A DNA stretch of 64,000 nt from Odontesthes bonariensis (taxonomy: Eukaryota; Chordata; Actinopteri; Atheriniformes; Atherinopsidae). Shown piece by piece: positions 58,801 to 64,000 of the stretch (positions are counted from its first letter, which is position 1; each line of letters begins with the position of its first letter). The position numbers and the translations under genes are program-made. Below the pieces are notes generated by a model. It saw only the letters and a program-made list of their open reading frames with translations, searched no databases and had not been told where the DNA came from. The stretch is from positions 23,644,227 to 23,708,226 of the forward strand of contig NC_134515.1 in NCBI RefSeq assembly GCF_027942865.1, read 5' to 3'.

Positions 58801-61800
58801 TTGCTGTGTCTAGTGTTTGTGTGCGTAAGTGCAGTTATTCATCTCGGTTGTATGTTTTCTTTCTCTCTTTTTTTTTTTAATGCCTTGAACATGCACGAGT
58901 GAGTCTGTTTGAATTAATGTACATTGGCATGAATGGTTGTTTGTTTCCATAGTCTAATGGATGCATTTTACTAATTGCCTTCCTTTTTGTCTATTAAAGC
59001 ATCAGTCGGTTATCCATGTGGAATTAGACTCTCAGTAATAATACACTTTAAAGATTAAAATCAACTACATTTCCACTGGACATTATTGTGTCTTTTGCTC
59101 AGGCACTCCCTGAAAGTGTGGCTGTGACATATATAGAGAGTGTCTTCAAAGCAGAGAACGCACTGCTCATCCTGAGGCAAATACAGCATTGCACTTTTCC
59201 CCATGAAAACTGAGAGCACCAAAACACTGGAGCAAACATAATTCATCATCAAAGACTTTACGGTCATTTATCTTGTTTATCCTTCATCTCACCTGGGAGG
59301 AAATGCTCGTTGCTTAATCATTTACTGTGACTGGTGCTTAAAACGCTTGAATGAGCATCAAGCATAGCTTGCTTATATTATATGTTTTTGCCCTCTCTCC
59401 TTGTGTGTCTCTCCAGAGAAGGCACTTTGAGGGCTGGAGACAGAGTATTAAGCATAGATGGGATGCCTTTGAACAGAGAGAGGCACGCCGAAGCTTTGAC
59501 CATGCTGATGCAGAGCGGCCAGGAAGCTCTGCTCCTGATCGAGTATGACGTCTCTGTCATGGGTGAGCATACACACACACACATACTCCACACATACAAC
59601 GACTGGGAATATGTGGAGGCACGGTAAAGCAATGCAGCTCTGAGGGTAAATACTGTGGCTGTTTGGTTGTGAGTGAGTGTTGGCGGCCGCTAGGGAGGCC
59701 AGAGGAGGCGTCACACAAGCCTGAGAGCATATTCAGCAGGGAAAGGTTTAATGGGTGATACTGTGCATTCTACTAAATTGAGTGGGTTTGTGTTCAACTA
59801 AATTAGGGCAAGTTAAAACACAATTTTTAAAAAAAGATTACCATACACACACACACAAATACAAGCTTATATATATATATAAATGAATTTTCAAACTAAA
59901 AATGAACATCAAATTTCATCACTAGTTTCGTAATTAACTTAAGAAATAAATGAGCTAATTATGCTCTACCAGTACTTTGTTTAGAGTTCCATATTCCGAC
60001 AAGGAAATCTGAAAACTTTTACACAGTTACCCAGTTGTTTTATGTAAGCATAGGCATTCATTGTGTCATGTCCCCTACATATGTTGCACTTACATGGCAA
60101 CCTATTATACTCCCACTTCCGTGCCTCTCTGTCAAGACTGCCTTCAGGAGAGTAAACCTGGCTAGTTTCTTGACAAAATGCTAGATACAATCTAGGCCAA
60201 ATTAATTCTGCTTGTTCTTAATCTTGTGCTGAACAACATGCACATTTTTTTTTGGTTTTTGCTTTTATCCATTTTGACATAGCCCACAGAGGTTGATGTT
60301 ATGAAATGTTTACTGCCAGAGCTGACAGACAGTCCACTGGTAACCCCAATGCCATGACTGGAGCCCTTGCCTCTCTGTTTTCCAAAGTTAATACATACAC
60401 ATTTTCACATTCAATGTTTGTCATGCAGGAATTCACTTATGCATTATTTAAAGTGCAGAATCCCCTATTCAGCATTCGATACAACTTACAGCAAGTACAT
60501 GAAATACTAAAATTTTAAACATTAAAACAACAGTCGGTGTTACTATTTCTTAATGAATAAATAACTCTTTAACATCACCCATCAGTTCTCCTTGTTTTAT
60601 TTCCTCAGCCCGGGACACTTTATTGTTACCCCAAAACAGCAGTTAAGACAACACAAAAAAACTGTAAAAATGACAGACCGAAGCTGAACAATCTGAAGAA
60701 ATCGAGCAGCACAACTTGGAAGATCAGAGACAAGTTCACCATAGTAATCAAACTGAGAGGGAAAAAAAGCCCAGATTAGTTTGTGACATTGCTACGATTA
60801 AAAAATACTCAGTAATTACACCCTGTAATTACCTTGATATGGATATAAGCATCACAGGAGAATCAAATCCGGCAAAGATTTTCAAAGGTTGGGCTCTCAA
60901 AATGATCACAGCCATTCGTGTGTTGACACTGAAATTCTCACACAAAAACTTGGCTGGTTATGATTCTAACTTTAATGGTAGGAAGAGATCAATCATATTT
61001 AGGGATATAATTCACTGTGTGTGTTATCAGTGTGGCAATGAAAATTAACACCAAAACTGCAAATGGTGTCATCAACGAGAGGCATAAAGCAAAAAAAGAG
61101 CAAAGGACCGAAGCCTAACCCCTGTGGTACACCAATCCATACTTTAGTGAAATTTTGGGCTGTGTTGCCATTAACTTGTTTTTTCAATGAATATGAATGA
61201 AACCGTGAAAACACTGTTCATTGGAACAAATGTGATTTTCCAAGTGGTTTACCAGTATGCTGTGAATCCCAGTTTTAAAAGCTGCAATGAAGACTCGAGT
61301 AAAATCAAAGGATTGAGTCTCTAAATAAACTTTAATGAAATGCAGAGAAATAAACAATACATTACATACATACAGCAGTGTACACCTCAAATTAAATGTA
61401 TTTTTCTTCAATTTAGTTTCTTTTGTTTTTTTCTTTTTTCATTTGGATGTTGCAGTACGGTTGAAAAAAATGTGAATCTACTCTGATTTTAAAAATCCTC
61501 CCCACGAAGTAGTAGAATAAGCCAGCAAATGCAGGAGCTCACTTCATGACTAAATGCCCTATTATAACTCCCTTTTGGTCATGGTGACTAATTTTCAAGA
61601 TTGCACCCTTTGCACCGGTCTGTGCAAACTAGGGCAGGTCACTAAGGAGAGCTGACACATATTATGTGTCTGTGTGTGGGAATTTAGGATTTAGACCTCC
61701 TGCTTTGGTCTGAAAAAGCCACAGCATACCTACATGTAAGGACTTACATGAGGAAAGTTTCATGCGGAGGACTTCACCAGACAACAGTAGAGGCAATCAT

Positions 61801-62394
61801 CACTACGCTATGTACTGAGCAATAAAACGGTTGAATTATCCGTGAAAAAAATGTCCCCACTCACTCTTTGTCTCTGCTCGAATGACGTTAAAGATCGGAC
61901 AAATCTTTTTAAAGACTAACAGAGGACAACGAATTATGCGTTTATATCCAATATCCAAGCAGAAAATACAAATATCCTCCAGTAAGATGATACAGTGTTG
62001 TGCGTGAACGAGTTCAAAAGAACGCGTTCATTGAACACGCTCATTTTTTCGCGAACGTTGAACTGAACGCAACACGTTTTTTAATAAAGAACTTGAACGT
62101 GAATGAGTTCACATTATGTGTCATGAACGGCAGACATCACTGTAAATGAACGTTGGAATTTGTTTTCCATTGAAAACTGAGTGACATCTGTTTCCCCTTT
62201 GAAACGCAACGAGAGAAATTCCTCCCTCCTGTATTCTCGCTGGTGCCGCTTAAATCATGTATCACCAGACAGAAATGGTTTTGACATTGGGTGCGCAATG
62301 CATTGCGGGCAACGTAGTGTCCGGCTGAGAATAGTTGAATAACATACTGGCTTCCGAACGACGTTACCCGTGATGAATTGCGCGCGGAGGGCTG

Positions 62395-62466
<72 letters not shown>

Positions 62467-64000
62467 CTGCAATTAAAACAAAAAGGCTAGTGGAAGTGAT
62501 GGCACGGAGACAGACACCGATTCTCCTTATGAACATTTAAAACAATTTTACACTCTTGCAAACCAAGACCCCGACGGCAAAAATCTTACTTTTCTGTGTA
62601 AGATATGTCCACCTGCGCAGCAAAAACAAGTTAGGACATCAACAACGTCCTTCTCGAATTTGAAACGGCACATTGAGTTAAAACATCCCATCCAGTGTGA
62701 ATGCATATATGCACGCCCTCGAGGGTCATAAGGGAGGAAAGGGAAAAAAGACCCCCTGCCAACCCCAAACGCAAATGACACTGCCAACTGGTCTACCTCC
62801 TTGTCTGTACTGCTGCAAGTTTCATCACCTGGTAAGAAACCCACAATTGCAGTGTCATGAGCAAATGTCTACAATGAGCAGTTTCAAAGAACATATAGTG
62901 ATTTCTAGCTCGTAGTGTGAAAAAAAGTATTTATTTGAATATCTCACGAAAAAAGTAAAATGAACTGAACTTTGAACTAGTTCAGAATTAAAATTGTGAA
63001 CTTTGAACGTGAACTGTTCACTTTGAGCATGTATGAACTGAACTTGAACTAGTTCAGAAAAGCTGTGAACTGGCACAACACTGAAGATGAACAGGTTTCT
63101 TTCTTATGATATAAAGTTTTTTGGCTTGTCCTTGCTCACAAATGCCTTTTATGTATACATACATAGCAAGAATGAAGGCATATTGAGCGATTAAAATTTT
63201 CTCCATACAACAAATTGGTGTAGTATAGGTCTCAACTAATGCACTTACAGAAATATAAAGATATTCTCTCCCTCAATCCAAACAGTATCATGCAACTTAC
63301 TAATGTTTTGTAGGTCAGTTATAAGCCATACACAGGAGCATATTTTGGTTTATCAAACTTTTGAAAATCCATTTTATTAAAAAAGAACACCCTGATGCAG
63401 AAGTGTGCATTCACGCCGCAGTCCAGGAGCTCAGTAATATGTACCTGTAACATCAACGTTTTGCATTTACTGTAAAGGTTTTCCTGCCACTGGTCTATTT
63501 TAATCGATGTTGGTTAACTTCGTGATGACTTTGGAGTTGCAGATTTACAAAGGCGATCAATGCCCAACAGTTAGACAACATGAAATGCCTCGATAACTGT
63601 AACAAGTGTGACTGTTTTCCTTTTTTACCGTTAAGACTGTAAAAAGAGTGTTATATTTGTGCCTTTAGCTGTGTTCAGTGACCTTGTTGGCCTCTGTGTG
63701 TGCATTGTTTTCTTTTTTTCAGAGGCAGTGCAGCAGGCCTCAGGCCCTCTGCTGGTGGAGATAGTGAAAGGCCCCTCAGCCAGCCTGGGAATCGGCCTCG
63801 CCACAGCAATATACAGGAGCAAACAAGTTATTATTATCGACAAGATAAAGCCAGCCAGCGTTGTGGAAAGGTGAAACAGACATTTTAAATGTTATTACCC
63901 CACAGAGTGTTTTCTGACTGGAAGTGTCCTGACAGAACCGGCCTCGGTCTCACTCTCAGGTGCGGAGCGCTGCACACAGGGGACGTCCTCCTCTCCATTG
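52831..64000 (+). CDS. grip2: GRIP2, glutamate receptor-interacting protein (5' part)
   Basis: Multi-PDZ scaffold that binds AMPA-receptor subunits at synapses. Exons: 52831-52870, 55353-55427, 56465-56600 (or from 56462), 57545-57690, 58528-58611, 58708-58783, 59417-59562, 63723-63870, 63960 onward past the window. All phases agree over 297 codons. The start [20 protein letters not shown] resembles known GRIP N-termini; I infer the ATG from this and from the upstream stops. PDZ1 is about 42-130, PDZ2 about 142-228, PDZ3 from about 240. GRIP2 rather than GRIP1 is chosen because EIVK and [12 protein letters not shown] in PDZ3 recall GRIP2, and the neighbours map with GRIP2 on human 3p; GRIP1 is not fully excluded. 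The gene is partial because the window ends, not because it is broken. Confidence 0.92.
55762..56086 (+). mobile_element. Retroposed teleost repeat with near-perfect TSD
   Basis: A 325-bp repeat begins TGCATCCATTTTCTATACCC and ends CACCACCGTGCAGCCC, with the inner phrases GGGTACACCCTGGACAGGTC and CCCGGAGAGAACCCACGCAT. This sequence is very widespread in teleost genomes. A 13-bp duplication with one mismatch flanks it (55749-55761 and 56087-56099), showing it arrived by retroposition. I cannot assign the family name with certainty. It lies in the GRIP2 intron between exons 2 and 3. Confidence 0.8.
56465..57690 (+). CDS. grip2: GRIP2 PDZ1 exons
   Basis: Two exons (56465-56600 and 57545-57690) form the first PDZ domain. 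They contain [20 protein letters not shown] with the carboxylate-binding-loop variant SLGL, then [40 protein letters not shown] and [20 protein letters not shown]. The exon join falls inside an Arg codon (AG then G). The upstream acceptor is a NAGNAG (AGCAG), so an extra codon, giving Ala-Glu instead of Glu, may be included in some transcripts. Confidence 0.94.
58528..59562 (+). CDS. grip2: GRIP2 PDZ2 exons
   Basis: Three exons (58528-58611, 58708-58783, 59417-59562) encode the second PDZ domain: [80 protein letters not shown] and [11 protein letters not shown]. The binding loop is NSFGF. The long exon order and phases match GRIP family genes. Confidence 0.94.
60985..61340 (-). mobile_element. 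Degenerate L2-like LINE reverse-transcriptase fragment
   Basis: Minus-strand frames give [12 protein letters not shown], then [23 protein letters not shown] and INFHCH-like [15 protein letters not shown]. The canonical pattern is GVPQGSVLGPLLF followed by FHCYADDTQLY; the catalytic YADD is changed to HTDN. At least one frameshift is present and both ends are lost. It is an ancient dead copy in the GRIP2 intron between exons 7 and 8. Confidence 0.78.
62397..62460 (+). repeat. (GA)n microsatellite, about 32 units
   Basis: A pure AG/GA tract of about 64 bp lies inside the hAT element, about 40 bp upstream of the BED frame. Confidence 0.95.
62498..62731 (+). pseudogene. BED-type zinc finger remnant of hAT transposase
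   Basis: The open frame reads [20 protein letters not shown], then [14 protein letters not shown] and [14 protein letters not shown]. It has the complete C-x2-C and H-x4-H ligands and aromatic positions of a BED finger. It ends in TAA 15 codons later. No catalytic domain follows, so this is the surviving first exon of a hAT transposase. Confidence 0.82.
63723..64000 (+). CDS. grip2: GRIP2 PDZ3, beginning only
   Basis: Exon 63723-63870 ([38 protein letters not shown]) and the start of the next exon at 63960 ([13 protein letters not shown]) give the first half of the third PDZ domain. The window ends inside this exon. Confidence 0.93.

Larger units (their letters stand above)
61993..63083 (+). 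mobile_element. hAT element with BED-finger remnant (1091 bp)
   Basis: The ends are CAGTGTTGTGCGTGAACG and, inverted, CAGTGTTGTGCCAGTTCAC. Subterminal GAACTGAAC/GAACGTGAAC motifs recur in both orientations. The flanks share AAGATGA, an imperfect 8-bp duplication. It contains a BED zinc-finger frame (62498-62731) and a long GA microsatellite; the rest of the transposase is gone. It lies in the GRIP2 intron before the PDZ3 exon. Confidence 0.85.

Noticed and set aside
62137-62536. Minus-strand frames of 93-111 codons with long Ser-Leu repeats
   Set aside because: They are translations of the GA microsatellite in the hAT element.

Overview
The window is intron-rich vertebrate nuclear DNA, almost certainly from a teleost fish. 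The coding exons match vertebrate protein families across long stretches. The repeats are those of ray-finned fish: Tc1-like fossils, several hAT elements with 8-bp target-site duplications (TSDs), PIF/Harbinger, TTAA-flanked MITEs, L2-type LINE pieces and a retroposed repeat starting CATCCATTTTCTATACCCGC. There is no bacterial or viral gene organisation. All gene structures were read by eye from splice sites, frame continuity and remembered family sequences; no search was run.

Layout. 1-7.5 kb: no confident gene; it holds two tandem RE1/NRSE-like silencer sites (2677-2729) and a Tc1 fossil (5450-5720). 7.5-29.5 kb, minus strand: the whole DCAF1 (VprBP) gene, with 24 coding exons joining in frame to 1556 residues (ARM-like N-terminal half, LisH, WD40 with two WDxR motifs, acidic tail). 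Its introns hold a three-level transposon nest (14644-18987), two TTAA MITEs and a hAT element carrying a foldback element. 29.5-30.8 kb: intergenic. 30.8-43.1 kb, minus strand: SSUH2, 12 coding exons and 369 residues from the proximal start, or 391 from a second upstream pair of 5' exons that joins in the same phase. Its introns hold a Harbinger element, a second copy of the foldback element in opposite orientation, a 9-bp-TSD element, a hAT MITE and a LINE tail. 43.5-47.3 kb, plus strand: complete RPL32 (135 residues), divergent from the distal SSUH2 promoter. 47.3-52.3 kb: intergenic, with a rearranged Tc1/L2 cluster. 52.8 kb to the end, plus strand: the 5' part of GRIP2 (N-terminus, PDZ1, PDZ2 and the start of PDZ3); it continues past the window.

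The four genes do not form a pathway. DCAF1 is a CRL4 ubiquitin-ligase substrate receptor, SSUH2 a zinc-finger protein with DnaJ-like CxxCxGxG repeats, RPL32 a 60S ribosomal protein and GRIP2 a synaptic PDZ scaffold. All four map to human chromosome 3p, so the block is probably conserved synteny; this also favours GRIP2 over GRIP1.

No wholly new system is evident. The observations most worth following are the tandem RE1 sites with no visible target gene, a family with TAGCCTGG ends and 9-bp TSDs of which one copy carries a helicase fragment, the opposite-facing foldback pair in neighbouring genes, the two phase-compatible SSUH2 starts and its C-terminal CSVM, and a LINE insertion whose 5' junction carries an inverted copy of its flank.
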